DNA from: Pseudomonas marvdashtae
GTDB lineage: Bacteria; Pseudomonadota; Gammaproteobacteria; Pseudomonadales; Pseudomonadaceae
Direction: 5' to 3'
DNA length: 64,000 nucleotides
Assembly: GCF_014268655.2 (NCBI RefSeq)
Contig: NZ_JABWQX020000001.1
Coordinates: 1,332,001 to 1,396,000 of the forward strand
The number at the start of each line of letters is the position of its first letter. Position 1 is the first letter of the stretch. The notes below the pieces were generated by a model, which saw nothing but the letters and a program-made list of their open reading frames with translations, did not search any database and was not told the DNA's origin. Shown here in pieces: positions 40,147 to 49,621 of the stretch. The position numbers and the translations under genes are program-made.

Positions 40147-40381
40147 GGTGAATACTCCGCTTTATTGTTTTTATTGGTGAAAACGCTTCGAGGCGTTTTT
40201 CGCTCGCGAGGTGTGTCGCGACCGGCAGTCGTAACTGTCCGTGTCAGGACTCTAACGGCCGAACCTTTCGCTAACCTTTCAAAAGCTTTCAGAATGTTTT
40301 TTGCCTTCACAGTGGCGGATGCGGCTGTAAACTCCGCGCCAAAGAATGGCGCTGGCCATCCCCTGAATCGAGGAAAAACCC
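40147..40381. other. Divergent control region between tctC and tctD
   Basis: 235 bases, AT-rich around 40155-40200, with no gene. It probably holds both promoters and the TctD binding site. No porin gene (opdH) is present. Confidence 0.5.
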
Positions 40382-41053
40382 ATGCGTGTCCTGCTCGTCG
40401 AAGACCATCTGCAGCTCGCTGAAAGTGTCGCCCAGGCCCTCAAGAGCACGGGCTTGACGGTGGACGTGCTACACGATGGGGTGGCCGCCGACCTGGCGTT
40501 GAGCAGCGAGGAATACGCGGTGGCGGTCCTTGATGTGGGGTTGCCGCGCATGGACGGATTCGAGGTGCTGGCGCGCTTGCGAGCGCGGGGCAAGACCTTG
40601 CCGGTGCTGATGCTGACCGCTCGCAGCGATGTCAAGGACCGCGTCCACGGGCTGAACCTCGGCGCCGACGATTACCTGGCCAAGCCTTTCGAACTCACCG
40701 AGCTCGAAGCCCGGGTCAAGGCGTTGCTGCGCCGTAGCGTGCTGGGTGGCGAGCGCCAGCAGCGCTGCGGAGGACTGGTCTACGACCTCGACACCCGTCG
40801 CTTCACCCTCGACGACGAACTCATGACACTGACGTCCCGCGAGCAGGCCGTGCTGGAGGCGTTGATCGCCCGGCCTGGTCGGGTGATGAGCAAGGAGCAG
40901 TTGGCGGCCCAAGTGTTCGGCCTGGATGAAGAGGCTAGCCCCGATGCCATCGAAATCTACGTGCACCGTTTGCGCAAGAAACTCGACGGCCATGCGGTGG
41001 CAATCGTGACGTTCCGGGGGTTGGGTTACTTGTTGGAAACCCGCGATGCATAA
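40382..41053 (+). CDS. tctD: Tricarboxylate response regulator TctD
   Basis: 223 residues, OmpR family. Receiver: acidic DH pair at 8-9, phospho-Asp51 in VLDVGLPRMDGF, Lys101 in LAKPF. The C-terminal winged helix occupies ~125-220 (RVMSKEQLAAQVFGLDEEASPDAIEIYVHRLRKKL region). Divergent position from tctCBA and pairing with tctE give the name. It overlaps tctE by 8 bases. Confidence 0.92.
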   Translation: MRVLLVEDHLQLAESVAQALKSTGLTVDVLHDGVAADLALSSEEYAVAVLDVGLPRMDGFEVLARLRARGKTLPVLMLTARSDVKDRVHGLNLGADDYLAKPFELTELEARVKALLRRSVLGGERQQRCGGLVYDLDTRRFTLDDELMTLTSREQAVLEALIARPGRVMSKEQLAAQVFGLDEEASPDAIEIYVHRLRKKLDGHAVAIVTFRGLGYLLETRDA

Positions 41054-42437
41054 GCCCGACAGCCTGCGTTGGCGGCTGCTGCGCAACCTGGCATCGCTGT
41101 TGGTGGTGCTGATGCTCGCAAGCGGCCTGAGCGCCTATTGGAACGGTCGTGAAGCAGCCGATACCGCCTACGACCGCACATTGCTGGCTTCGGCCCGGAC
41201 CATTGCCGCCGGCCTTTCGCAGCGAGACGGCACGCTCAGCGCCGATGTGCCTTACGTGGCCTTGGATACTTTCGCCTATGACAGCGCCGGACGGATCTAC
41301 TACCAGGTCAACGACATCCACCAGAAGCTGATTTCAGGTTACGAGAATCTTCCCGGTCCGCCGCCCGGTACGCCGCGCACCGATGACTATCCCGCGCTGG
41401 CACGTTTCTACAACGCTCGATATGAAGGCCAGAATGTGCGAGTGGTGAGCCTGCTCAAGGCCGTGAGCGAGCCGGAGATGAATGGCATGGCGGAAATTCG
41501 CGTGGCGGAAACCGAAGAGGCGCGGGTCAGCATGGCCCGGAGCCTGATGGCCGATACGCTGTTGCGGTTGGGCATGCTCGCCGTGGGTGCGCTGCTGTTG
41601 GTGTGGTTCGCCGTCAGTGCCGCGCTGCGTCCGTTGGAACGCTTGCGCACGGCAGTGGAAGAGCGTCAGCCGGACGACTTGCGACCTTTGCCGCTGATAG
41701 AGGTCCAGCATGAGCTGTGGCCGCTGGTCAGAGCCCTGAATCATTTCACCGAGCGCCTGCGCGGCCAGTTCGAACGTCAGGCGCAGTTCATTGCCGATGC
41801 CGCCCATGAGTTGCGAACCCCTTTGGCCGCACTCAAGGCGCGCCTGGAGTTGGGCTTGCGCGCCAGCGAGCCGCCAACGTGGCGCGAAACCCTGGAAAGC
41901 GCGGCCCAGGGCACCGACCGCCTGACCCATCTGGCGAATCAGCTGCTGTCGCTGGCACGAGTGGAAAATGGTGCGAGGGCGATTGCCGAGGGCGGCGCGC
42001 AGTTGCTCGACCTCAGCCAACTGGCCCGTGAACTGGGCATGGCCATGGCGCCGTTGGCCCATGCGCGGGGTGTCGCATTGGCCCTGGAAGCCGAGGAGCC
42101 TGTCTGGTTGCGGGGCGAACCGACACTGCTGAACGAGCTTTTGAGCAATCTGGTAGACAACGCCCTGGCCCATACGCCAGCGGGCGGCAATGTGATCCTG
42201 CGGGTCGCCGCACCGGCGATACTCGAGGTCGAGGATGATGGCCCAGGCATTCCCCTGTATGAACGAGAGCGGGTGTTCGAGCGCTTCTATCGGCGCAACC
42301 AGCAAGTGGCCGGCTCCGGCTTGGGGTTGGCGATCGTTGGGGAAATCTGCCGGGCGCATTTGGCGCAGATCACCTTGCATGATGGGCAGGAGGGGGGATT
42401 GAAGGTGCGGGTGAGTTTTATCCCTGGCTCAGACTGA
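41046..42437 (+). CDS. tctE: Tricarboxylate sensor histidine kinase TctE
   Basis: 463 residues. TM1 ~12-31, a periplasmic sensing region of about 140 residues, TM2 ~172-194, then HAMP, HisKA with His254 in DAAHELRTPLAALKARL, and HATPase with N-box LLSNLVDNALAHTP, G1 DDGPGIP and G2 GSGLGLAIVGEI. It should phosphorylate TctD on sensing tricarboxylates. It ends just before a REPIN. Confidence 0.92.
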   Translation: MHKPDSLRWRLLRNLASLLVVLMLASGLSAYWNGREAADTAYDRTLLASARTIAAGLSQRDGTLSADVPYVALDTFAYDSAGRIYYQVNDIHQKLISGYENLPGPPPGTPRTDDYPALARFYNARYEGQNVRVVSLLKAVSEPEMNGMAEIRVAETEEARVSMARSLMADTLLRLGMLAVGALLLVWFAVSAALRPLERLRTAVEERQPDDLRPLPLIEVQHELWPLVRALNHFTERLRGQFERQAQFIADAAHELRTPLAALKARLELGLRASEPPTWRETLESAAQGTDRLTHLANQLLSLARVENGARAIAEGGAQLLDLSQLARELGMAMAPLAHARGVALALEAEEPVWLRGEPTLLNELLSNLVDNALAHTPAGGNVILRVAAPAILEVEDDGPGIPLYERERVFERFYRRNQQVAGSGLGLAIVGEICRAHLAQITLHDGQEGGLKVRVSFIPGSD

Positions 42438-42452
42438 CTCTGAGTCGAGGGC

Positions 42453-42547
42453 CTGTGGCGAGGGGATTTATCCCCGTTGGGTCGCGAGCGGCCCTTAAAA
42501 GCTTGCGCCTGCTGCGCAGTCGAGCGGGATTAAGCTCCCCCGCCACA
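42453..42547. repeat. REPIN-like palindromic repeat pair (copy 3)
   Basis: The left arm CTGTGGCGAGGGGATTTATC is shared with copy 2. The right arm (GCTGCGCAGTCGAGCGGGAT...CGCCACA) is its inverse with several mismatches. It lies between convergent tctE and the HDOD gene. Confidence 0.78.
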
Positions 42548-42573
42548 TGAAAGTGTGGTGGTTGCGAAATTTG

Positions 42574-43395
42574 TCAGTAAAACATCGACCGCGCCTCTTC
42601 GATGTCCGCGCACCGGTCCTTGTCGTCCAGGTCCAGGCCCAGCTTCTTGACCGCGGGCACTCCAAACACGTCGATCTTGCTCAGCGGATGATTGCTGTCC
42701 CTGTGGCAATACAGCGAGGCGACCTGCACCAGGTCGACGTAATCGAGCTGCCTGGAGTCCCGGCTGAAATCCAGATACTGGCCTGGCAGTTTTACCAGCT
42801 TCTCCGGAAACTCCCAGACACTGAGCAGCTTGTCCCCCAATACGGGATGAATCGTCTCGATGACGTGGTTGAGGCTGACCGGGTCCGAGAGCAACTCATT
42901 GTTGTCCTCGGCATACGTCAGGATCGGCAGGACGCCAATCTGGTGGACCAGCCCACCCAATGCAGCCTGGTCAGGCTTGAGATGGGTGTAGCTGCGGCAC
43001 AGCGCGTAACTGACGCCCGCGATCTCCAAGCTTCTGCGCCAGACTTCCCGCATCTTTTGTTCCACGACCTCGGAGCGGGCATGGAATATCTGTTCCATGA
43101 CCAGGCCGATGGCCAAATTGCTGCTGTAGTTGACCCCCAACCGCGTGATGGCCGTGTGTAAGTCGGTTACTTCCTGGGTAGCTCGCAGCAGCGGGCTGTT
43201 GACGACCTTTATCAGGCGCGCCGACAGCGCCGTGTCGCGGCCGATCACTTTGCTCAGGTTGCTGACGCTGATCTCCGGGTCTTCAGCGGCCCGGCGAATC
43301 TGCATGGCCACTTCCGGCAATGTCGGCAGGACCAAGTCGTCATTATCGATGGCCGCCACCAAGTCCCGCTGGACCTTATCCGCCAAATCGCTCAT
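42574..43395 (-). CDS. HDOD domain signalling protein
   Basis: 273 residues. A single HDOD domain (residues ~15-215) begins LPTLPEVAMQIRRAAEDPEISVSNLSKVIGRDTALSARLIKVVNSPLL. HDOD is related to HD-GYP but lacks the metal ligands, so it is a protein-protein or regulatory module rather than an enzyme. Such proteins tune c-di-GMP, motility or stress responses in gamma-proteobacteria. Its own partner cannot be seen. It lies 34 bases downstream of ygfZ on the same strand. Confidence 0.88.
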   Translation of the reverse strand: MSDLADKVQRDLVAAIDNDDLVLPTLPEVAMQIRRAAEDPEISVSNLSKVIGRDTALSARLIKVVNSPLLRATQEVTDLHTAITRLGVNYSSNLAIGLVMEQIFHARSEVVEQKMREVWRRSLEIAGVSYALCRSYTHLKPDQAALGGLVHQIGVLPILTYAEDNNELLSDPVSLNHVIETIHPVLGDKLLSVWEFPEKLVKLPGQYLDFSRDSRQLDYVDLVQVASLYCHRDSNHPLSKIDVFGVPAVKKLGLDLDDKDRCADIEEARSMFY

Positions 43396-43429
43396 TTCGT
43401 TTCTCTAGGTGCTGCGAAAAATGTTGCGA

Positions 43430-44371
43430 TCAACGCTGGATTTCGCGGTCGCGGTCCAGTTCGTAAGGCAAGTCCAGCAAGTGTAGCGCGGGTCCTTCCA
43501 AAGCACCGAGGTGCAGATTTCCATCTTCTGCCGCTTCGGCCTGCAAGACTGCCAGCAGTTCAATATTTCTTTCGGTGCGGGCGGCAATGACGACCTCGCC
43601 GATGGAACTGCCGTGGGTGGGAGAGAAAAGGGCGGTGCCAGGTTCTGGCAGTTCATCGGCTTCCAACTGCAGGCGATACAGTCTGCGTTTGAGTTTGCCC
43701 AGGTACTGCATGCGCGCGACTATTTCCTGGCCGGTGTAGCAGCCTTTCTTGAAGCTCACGCCGCCAACGGCTTGCAGGTTGAGCATTTGCGGAATGAACA
43801 GTTCGCGGGTGGCCGGCATGACTTGGCCTATGCCCGCGCGAATCTGGCCCAGCAACCATTGGTTCAGGTCGCTTTCGGCCAGCAGCGTGCGCAGGCGGGT
43901 GCGCAGCGTATCGGCCTGTTCGGCGCGAGCCCAGAGCTCGGCGCGGCCGGGAGAGACGCGAATGGCGATCAACGATTCATGGCGAGCCACGCTGTCAGTG
44001 TCGACCGGCAGCTCCAGGCCCAGGTCGCTGAGCGCTGTGTCGGCGTTTTCCAGTCCGAAGCGGACCCAGGCTGCGCTTTCATCGGTGAGCTTGGATTTGG
44101 AAAATACAGCGTATTTCTTCAAGTCCGCTAGTTGCGGCTCGAGCAGTTCGGTGGCCATCGCCATCAAGACCCCGTCACCTTCGAGCAGGATCCGGAAGCT
44201 CGATTGCATCCGGCCTTTCTGGGTGCACCGGGCGCCCAGGCTGGCCCGGCTGTCGCTCAGGTAGTTGAGATTGCAAGTCAATTGGCCTTGCAGGAATTTG
44301 CCGGCGTCCACGCCGCGGACCGCGAGTACGCCTTCGTGGGACAGGGTGCAGAAAAAAGCGGAATCAGCCAT
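43430..44371 (-). CDS. ygfZ: Folate-binding Fe-S cluster maturation protein YgfZ
   Basis: 313 residues, related to the glycine-cleavage T-protein. The signature KGCYTGQEIVARMQYLGKLK with the conserved Cys is present. It helps maintain Fe-S enzymes such as MiaB via tetrahydrofolate. It is divergent from sdhE, the same pairing as in other proteobacteria. Confidence 0.94.
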   Translation of the reverse strand: MADSAFFCTLSHEGVLAVRGVDAGKFLQGQLTCNLNYLSDSRASLGARCTQKGRMQSSFRILLEGDGVLMAMATELLEPQLADLKKYAVFSKSKLTDESAAWVRFGLENADTALSDLGLELPVDTDSVARHESLIAIRVSPGRAELWARAEQADTLRTRLRTLLAESDLNQWLLGQIRAGIGQVMPATRELFIPQMLNLQAVGGVSFKKGCYTGQEIVARMQYLGKLKRRLYRLQLEADELPEPGTALFSPTHGSSIGEVVIAARTERNIELLAVLQAEAAEDGNLHLGALEGPALHLLDLPYELDRDREIQR

Positions 44372-44521
44372 GGGTCATCGCAGGGTAAAAAAGTCTGGTG
44401 GACATCATAAGGGGGCGCCCTTGAAATGGGTAGTTTACAAAGGATTGGCGGCGCCCGACCAAAGCCGTCTGTTCCGCCACGGTCGGGCCTGTATACTTGC
44501 GCTCTATTTGAGGAGCGCTCC

Positions 44522-44776
44522 ATGGTTGAAGATGTTGAACTGAATCGCCTCTACTGGCACAGCCGCCGCGGCATGCTTGAGCTTGACGTGCTGCTGGTGC
44601 CGTTCGTGAAGGAGGTCTACCCGCACCTCAATGAGGTGGATCGTGCGTGCTACGTTCGCCTGCTGGAGTGCGAGGACCAGGATATGTTCGGCTGGTTCAT
44701 GGAGCGCAATGAATCCGAAGACCCGGAGCTGCAACGCATGGTCCGGATGATCCTGGACCGTGTCCAGCCCAAGTAA
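44522..44776 (+). CDS. sdhE: FAD assembly factor SdhE (YgfY)
   Basis: 84 residues. The conserved [12 protein letters not shown] (RGxxE motif) promotes covalent flavinylation of the succinate dehydrogenase subunit SdhA. ATG 44522 follows GAGGAGCG. Its last 17 bases overlap the next gene, ygfX-like, the classical sdhE-ygfX pair. Confidence 0.94.
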   Translation: MVEDVELNRLYWHSRRGMLELDVLLVPFVKEVYPHLNEVDRACYVRLLECEDQDMFGWFMERNESEDPELQRMVRMILDRVQPK

Positions 44777-45212
44777 TTGCTTCGAATGCCGCTGGCACGT
44801 CTCCGGGCAGTTGCTGGCGGCCTACCTGCTGGCCCAGGCATTCGCCCTGGGTTCGTCGTTGCTGTCGAATGTCCCGCCCGTGTTCGCCGCCGTTGGCGTC
44901 GTGCTTTGCATATGCCACGGCGCCTGGGTATTGCCGCGATTTATATTGCTGACTCATCGCCAAGCCTTTCGTGGCTTGCGTCGTGATGCCGATGGCTGGC
45001 AGCTCTGGAGCGCCAGTGGTGGCTGGCAAGCGGTGCAGTTGCGGCCCGACAGTCTCGCGTTACCCTTGATCGTCGTGCTGCGCTTTCGCCTGCAGGGTGA
45101 GCGACGGGTTCGCTCGTTGTGCGTGCCCCGTGACGCGCTGGCGCCGGATGTCCATCGGCGCCTGCGCGTGCGGCTCAAGTTCAGCCGGCGTAGGTGGGCG
45201 GCACCAGAATAG
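44760..45212 (+). CDS. YgfX (CptA)-like membrane protein
   Basis: 150 residues from GTG 44760 inside the end of sdhE. Two membrane helices occupy residues ~15-60 ([36 protein letters not shown]). A basic cytoplasmic part ends [11 protein letters not shown], as in the YgfX family. YgfX was once described as a toxin (CptA) paired with SdhE/CptB. The 3' end overlaps the convergent nadB by 32 bases. Confidence 0.8.
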   Translation: MSSPSNCFECRWHVSGQLLAAYLLAQAFALGSSLLSNVPPVFAAVGVVLCICHGAWVLPRFILLTHRQAFRGLRRDADGWQLWSASGGWQAVQLRPDSLALPLIVVLRFRLQGERRVRSLCVPRDALAPDVHRRLRVRLKFSRRRWAAPE

Positions 45213-46797
45213 TGTCCAGCGCTTCCGGCAGCAGGTTCGGGTAGTCGAGCGTGTAGTGCAGGCCGCGACTTTCCTTGCGTTCCATGGCTGAGCGAATCAT
45301 CAGTTCGGCCACTTGCGCCAGGTTGCGCAGTTCAATCAGGTCGCGGCTCACCTTGTAGTTGCTGTAGAACTCATCGATCTCATCGAGCAGCAAGCGCACC
45401 CGATGCTGGGCCCGTTGCAGGCGCTTGTTGGTGCGTACGATGCCAACGTAGTCCCACATGAAGCGCCGTAATTCATCCCAATTGTGCGCAATGATCACGT
45501 CTTCATCCGAGTCGGTGACCTGGCTGGCGTCCCACGAGGGCAGGGCGGCGGGAACAGCGACCTGGGTCAATTGCTCAAGGATGTCTGCCGCTGCGGAGCG
45601 TGCGTAGACAAAACACTCCAGCAGCGAGTTGCTGGCCATGCGGTTGGCGCCGTGCAGGCCGGTGAAACTGGTCTCGCCGATGGCGTACAGGCCTGGCACG
45701 TCGGTGCGGCCCTGCTGGTCGACCATCACGCCACCACAGGTGTAATGCGCTGCGGGCACCACCGGGATCGGCTGCTTGGTAATGTCGATGGAAAACTCGA
45801 GGCAGCGTTCGTACACCGTCGGGAAATGGCTCTTGATGAACGCTTCAGGTTTATGGCTGATGTCCAGGTAGACGCAGTCGATGCCCAGGCGCTTCATTTC
45901 ATGGTCGATGGCCCGTGCAACGATGTCCCTAGGGGCCAGTTCCGCACGAGGATCGAAGCGTTGCATGAAACGCTCCCCATTGGGGAGCTTCAGGTGAGCA
46001 CCCTCACCACGCAGGGCCTCGGTCACCAGGAAACTCTTGGCCAGCGGGTGATACAGGCAGGTCGGGTGAAATTGGTTGAATTCCAGGTTCGCCACCCGGC
46101 AACCCGAACGCCAGGCCATGGCAATGCCGTCGCCGCAGGCGCCGTCGGGGTTGCTGGTATACAGATAGACTTTCGCCGCGCCGCCGGAGGCCAGGATCAC
46201 GAAGCGTGCGCCGTAGGTGTCGACTTCGCCGGTGCCTCGGTTGAGGACGTAGGCGCCCAGGCAGCGGTCGCCGTCCAGGCCCAGGCGTCTTTCGGTGATC
46301 AGGTCGATCGCGACTCGCTGTTCCAGCAATTCGATATTCGGCCGCTGCCGGGCCTGGGCCAGCAAGGTCTTGAAGATGGCCGCGCCGGTCGCATCGGCGG
46401 CATGGATGATCCTCCGGTGGCTGTGGCCGCCCTCGCGGGTCAGGTGGAACTCAAACCCGCCATCTTCAGTACCGGATTGCTCGTCACGGGTGAAGGGCAC
46501 GCCTTGGTCGATCAGCCATTGGATGGCCTGTTTGCTGTGCTCGACGGTGAACCGCACCGCGTCGGGATGGCACAGGCCGCCGCCAGCGTTAAGGGTGTCG
46601 TCGACGTGGGATTCAATGGTATCGGTGTCATCCAGCACGGCGGCGACACCGCCCTGGGCCCAGAAGGTCGAGCCGTTGGCCAGGTCGCCTTTGCTCAGCA
46701 CTGCGATGCGCAAGTGCTCCGGCAGGGTCAGGGCGAGGCTCAATCCGGCGGCACCGCTGCCGATTACCAGAACATCGTGTTGGAACTGTTGGCTCAT
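45181..46797 (-). CDS. nadB: L-aspartate oxidase
   Basis: 538 residues, a flavoprotein making iminoaspartate, the first step of NAD synthesis. The FAD motif [18 protein letters not shown] is at the N-terminus; [14 protein letters not shown] and [20 protein letters not shown] are family signatures. The start ATG 46797 ([15 protein letters not shown]) is preferred over a frame extended to 46881. It sits next to algU as in P. aeruginosa. Confidence 0.96.
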   Translation of the reverse strand: MSQQFQHDVLVIGSGAAGLSLALTLPEHLRIAVLSKGDLANGSTFWAQGGVAAVLDDTDTIESHVDDTLNAGGGLCHPDAVRFTVEHSKQAIQWLIDQGVPFTRDEQSGTEDGGFEFHLTREGGHSHRRIIHAADATGAAIFKTLLAQARQRPNIELLEQRVAIDLITERRLGLDGDRCLGAYVLNRGTGEVDTYGARFVILASGGAAKVYLYTSNPDGACGDGIAMAWRSGCRVANLEFNQFHPTCLYHPLAKSFLVTEALRGEGAHLKLPNGERFMQRFDPRAELAPRDIVARAIDHEMKRLGIDCVYLDISHKPEAFIKSHFPTVYERCLEFSIDITKQPIPVVPAAHYTCGGVMVDQQGRTDVPGLYAIGETSFTGLHGANRMASNSLLECFVYARSAAADILEQLTQVAVPAALPSWDASQVTDSDEDVIIAHNWDELRRFMWDYVGIVRTNKRLQRAQHRVRLLLDEIDEFYSNYKVSRDLIELRNLAQVAELMIRSAMERKESRGLHYTLDYPNLLPEALDTILVPPTYAG

Positions 46798-47270
46798 TAG
46801 AAGTTTTCCGCTCAAGGCGACCCGGTTTCGGGGTTGGCACCAGACATCCGCTACATCGGGTCGGGAAGCCACGCAGCCCACTAGTATATAGAGGGGGGGA
46901 CCGGCACAATAGCCGGGCGTTCATGGCAATATGGAACCAGTGGGGCGGGAAAAGCGAGGCGCTTCGTCGCAGGACGGTTTTCCTGATGAACGACAAGGCG
47001 GCCGTTTCGTCGATTAAGCGCTGTTTATCTCGTCACGCAAGGCCAATGTTTGCTTCGAAGCTCTATAAATAGCGGGAACTTTTGCCAAGCGTCTACGTTC
47101 AATAGACGGTTGCCTGCAAAAGGGAACAGCGTCGGGTTGGTGCAGGACTTCGATTTGAGTCCTCCTCCGACAGGCCCGGCGACAGATTATTCGCGCAGCC
47201 GGGGAATCTCGTGCTGCGCTTTTCGTGCGTGCCGGATCAGAGCACGCCGGAAACTTGCTTGGAAGGGGGA
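46798..47270. other. Intergenic between nadB and algU
   Basis: About 470 bases without a gene. It contains a possible minus-strand -10 (TATACT, 46888-46883) for nadB and leads into the AlgU-type promoter at 47271. Open frames are short and lack ribosome sites. Confidence 0.5.
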
Positions 47271-47297
47271 GAACTTTTGCGAAAAGCCCGAGTCTAT
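47271..47297 (+). promoter_or_regulatory. AlgU-dependent promoter of algU operon
   Basis: GAACTT at 47271-47276, a 16-base spacer and TCTAT at 47293-47297 match the autoregulated sigma-22 promoter GAACTT-N16-TCTRA. It lies about 60 bases before the algU start and is intact. Confidence 0.75.
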
Positions 47298-47356
47298 GTT
47301 TGCAAGCCCGGTCAATTAGTAATGCAAGCCTCCTTCGAGCTTATCGAGGAGTGTTC

Positions 47357-47937
47357 ATGCTAACCCAGGAAGAGGATCAGCAGCTGGTCGAACGCGTTCA
47401 GCGCGGCGACAAGCGAGCTTTCGATCTGCTAGTGCTGAAATACCAGCACAAAATTCTCGGGTTGATCGTGCGTTTTGTGCACGACACCCATGAAGCCCAG
47501 GATGTCGCCCAGGAAGCCTTCACAAGGCCTACCGCGCACTTGGTAATTTTCGCGGGGACAGCGCGTTTTACACGTGGCTTTACCGCATCGCCATTAACAC
47601 GGCGAAAAACTATCTGGTTTCACGCGGCCGCCGGCCGCCGGATAGCGATGTAAGTTCCGAGGATGCCGAGTTCTATGATGGCGATCATGGCCTCAAGGAC
47701 CTCGAGTCACCGGAGCGAGCGTTGCTGCGGGATGAGATCGAAGGCACTGTCCATCGAACCATCCAGCAATTACCTGAAGATTTGCGTACGGCTTTAACTT
47801 TACGTGAATTCGACGGTCTGAGTTACGAGGACATTGCGAGCGTCATGCAGTGTCCGGTGGGTACCGTGCGCTCCCGGATCTTCCGCGCTCGGGAGGCCAT
47901 CGATAAAGCCCTGCAACCGTTGTTGCAGGAAAACTGA
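47357..47937 (+). pseudogene. algU: algU (sigma-22/RpoE) broken by 1-nt deletion
   Basis: ATG 47357 (MLTQEEDQQLVERVQRGDK) begins a normal AlgU, envelope-stress sigma factor and master of alginate, for 55 residues to EAQDVAQEAF at 47521. There one T is missing between 47522 and 47523 (TTCACAAG where TTCATCAAG is expected). The frame shifts and stops at 47653 after 98 residues. The original frame goes on unbroken (KAYRALGNFRGDSAFYTWLY ... through region 4, TVRSRIFRAREAIDKAL) to TGA 47937. Restoring one base gives exactly 193 residues, the usual AlgU length. All of region 4 and most of region 2 are lost, so the product cannot be a working sigma factor. There is no slippery site nor homopolymer at the lesion. 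Confidence 0.92.
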
Positions 47938-47967
47938 GACAGCGGCGACAGCCAAGAGAGGAACGCC

Positions 47968-48549
47968 ATGAGTCGTGAAGCCCTGCAGGAATCGCTGTCC
48001 GCAGTGATGGATAACGAAGCGGACGAATTGGAATTGCGTCGGGTATTGAATGCCTTTGACGATGTTGAAACCCGTGAGACCTGGGCTCGTTACCAGATCG
48101 CCCGGGCTGTCATGCACAAGGACTTGCTGCTTCCGCGTCTGGACATCGCTGCGGCCGTTTCTGCTGCATTGGCTGATGAAGCCGTACCGGCGAAAGCCTC
48201 CCGTGGTCCATGGCGTAGCCTGGGTCGACTGGCTGTGGCCGCTTCGGTGACCGTAGCCGTACTGGCAGGTGTGCGCTTGTACAACCAGGATGAGATTGCC
48301 GGTGTACAGATGGCCCAGCAGTCCAACCAGCCAAGCTTGGCCACCCCACAGGTCAAAGGCCCTGCGGTACTGGCTGGCTACAGCGAAGGTTCGGAAGCTG
48401 CCGGCACCAACGGTGTCCTGCAAGGACAACCAGGCTGGCATGATCAGCGCTTGCCCAACTATCTGCGCCAGCATGCCCAGCAGGCTGCGTTGAAAGGGAC
48501 TGAAAGTGCACTGCCATACGCTCGTGCAGCGAGTCTGGAAAACCGTTAA
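47968..48549 (+). CDS. mucA: Anti-sigma factor MucA
   Basis: 193 residues. The cytoplasmic N-terminus (residues 1-80; MDNEADELELRRVLNAF...WARYQIARAVMH) binds AlgU. One membrane helix (~86-104, GRLAVAASVTVAVLAG) is followed by a periplasmic tail that MucB binds and AlgW/MucP cut. The gene is intact, 30 bases after the algU frame, and lacks the C-terminal truncations that cause mucoidy. With algU broken its target is missing. Confidence 0.94.
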   Translation: MSREALQESLSAVMDNEADELELRRVLNAFDDVETRETWARYQIARAVMHKDLLLPRLDIAAAVSAALADEAVPAKASRGPWRSLGRLAVAASVTVAVLAGVRLYNQDEIAGVQMAQQSNQPSLATPQVKGPAVLAGYSEGSEAAGTNGVLQGQPGWHDQRLPNYLRQHAQQAALKGTESALPYARAASLENR

Positions 48550-48557
48550 GGAGGACC

Positions 48558-49505
48558 ATGCGCGCCATACCTCTCTTATCGCTTCTGCTCGGTGGCTGGT
48601 GCGTTGTTCCAGCCCATGCCGGTGAGGCTCAAGACTGGCTTAATCGTCTAAGCCAAGCCGAGCAACAGCAAAGCTTCCAAGGTACTTTCGTTTACGAGCG
48701 TAACGGTAGTTTTTCTACCCATAGCATCTGGCATCGCGTCCAGAATGGCAAAGTCCGCGAGCGGCTACTGCAGCTCGACGGTTCGGCACAGGAAGTCATG
48801 CGCATTGATGGACGTACTCAATGCGTCAGTGGCAGCTTGATCGCTGGGCTGGGAAATACGCCTGATGGCACTGCGCGTGCGCTCGATCCGCAAAAACTCA
48901 AGAATTGGTATGACCTTGCCGTCATTGGCAAGTCGCGCGTGGCTGGGCGACAGGCAGTGATCGTCGCCCTGACGCCCAAAGATCAGCATCGCTATGGCTT
49001 TGAGTTGCATCTGGACAAGGAAACCGGTTTGCCGCTCAAGTCGCTCCTGCTCAATGACAAGGGCCAGTTGCTCGAACGTTTTCAGTTTACCCGCCTGAAT
49101 ATCACCGAACCTTCGGACGGCGATCTGCAGGCCAGCGCCGAGTGCAAGGCCGTTGCGCAAGACCCTGATAAAGCCCCCGCGGTAAAGACCGCCTGGCATT
49201 CGGACTGGCTTCCGCCTGGCTTCGAACTGACCAGCAGCGTTGCGCGAAAGGATCCGGACACCAAGGTCCAGGTCAGCAGCTTGATGTACGACGATGGCCT
49301 GGCTCGCTTTTCGGTGTTTCTCGAACCGTTGAACGGTGCTACAGCTACCGACACTCGCACCCAGTTGGGGCCGACGGCTGCTGTATCTCGTCGTCTCACC
49401 ACGCCACAAGGTGAAATGATGGTGACGGTGGTGGGTGAAATCCCTATCGGCACGGCGGAACGTATCGCATTGTCCATGCGCTCCGACGTCGCGGCAGCGA
49501 AGTAG
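48558..49505 (+). CDS. mucB: Periplasmic negative regulator MucB (RseB-like)
   Basis: 315 residues, signal peptide RAIPLLSLLLGGWCVVPAHA with cleavage near residue 21. The two-domain RseB/LolA-like fold begins QDWLNRLSQAEQQQSFQGTF. It shields MucA from proteolysis until lipid or stress signals appear. It follows mucA by 8 bases. The operon normally continues with mucC, but here the next gene is mucD. Confidence 0.94.
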   Translation: MRAIPLLSLLLGGWCVVPAHAGEAQDWLNRLSQAEQQQSFQGTFVYERNGSFSTHSIWHRVQNGKVRERLLQLDGSAQEVMRIDGRTQCVSGSLIAGLGNTPDGTARALDPQKLKNWYDLAVIGKSRVAGRQAVIVALTPKDQHRYGFELHLDKETGLPLKSLLLNDKGQLLERFQFTRLNITEPSDGDLQASAECKAVAQDPDKAPAVKTAWHSDWLPPGFELTSSVARKDPDTKVQVSSLMYDDGLARFSVFLEPLNGATATDTRTQLGPTAAVSRRLTTPQGEMMVTVVGEIPIGTAERIALSMRSDVAAAK

Positions 49506-49592
49506 TACATTGCTCAGGTGGCTCGATTGCGCATGAGGCCGGTAACGCCGAGGCTTGATCGAAATGCCGAAACTTCCTGTCAGCATTTTCAT

Positions 49593-49621
49593 TTGCAAAA
49601 ATACGATTTTTTTTCTATAGG
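49593..49621 (+). promoter_or_regulatory. Putative separate sigma-70 promoter of mucD
   Basis: TTGCAA at 49593-49598, a 17-base spacer and TATAGG at 49616-49621. A 7-bp hairpin (CAGAGCC/GGCTCTG, 49623-49640) follows at the start of the leader. No mucC gene fits in the 229 bases between mucB and mucD. Confidence 0.5.

Noticed and set aside
47225..47356. Upstream extension of the algU frame
   Set aside because: It covers the AlgU-type promoter; the family start is MLTQEEDQQ at 47357.
47522..47523. Programmed ribosomal frameshift as explanation for algU
   Set aside because: No heptameric slippery sequence or downstream pseudoknot is visible, and algU is not frameshift-regulated in any relative I know.
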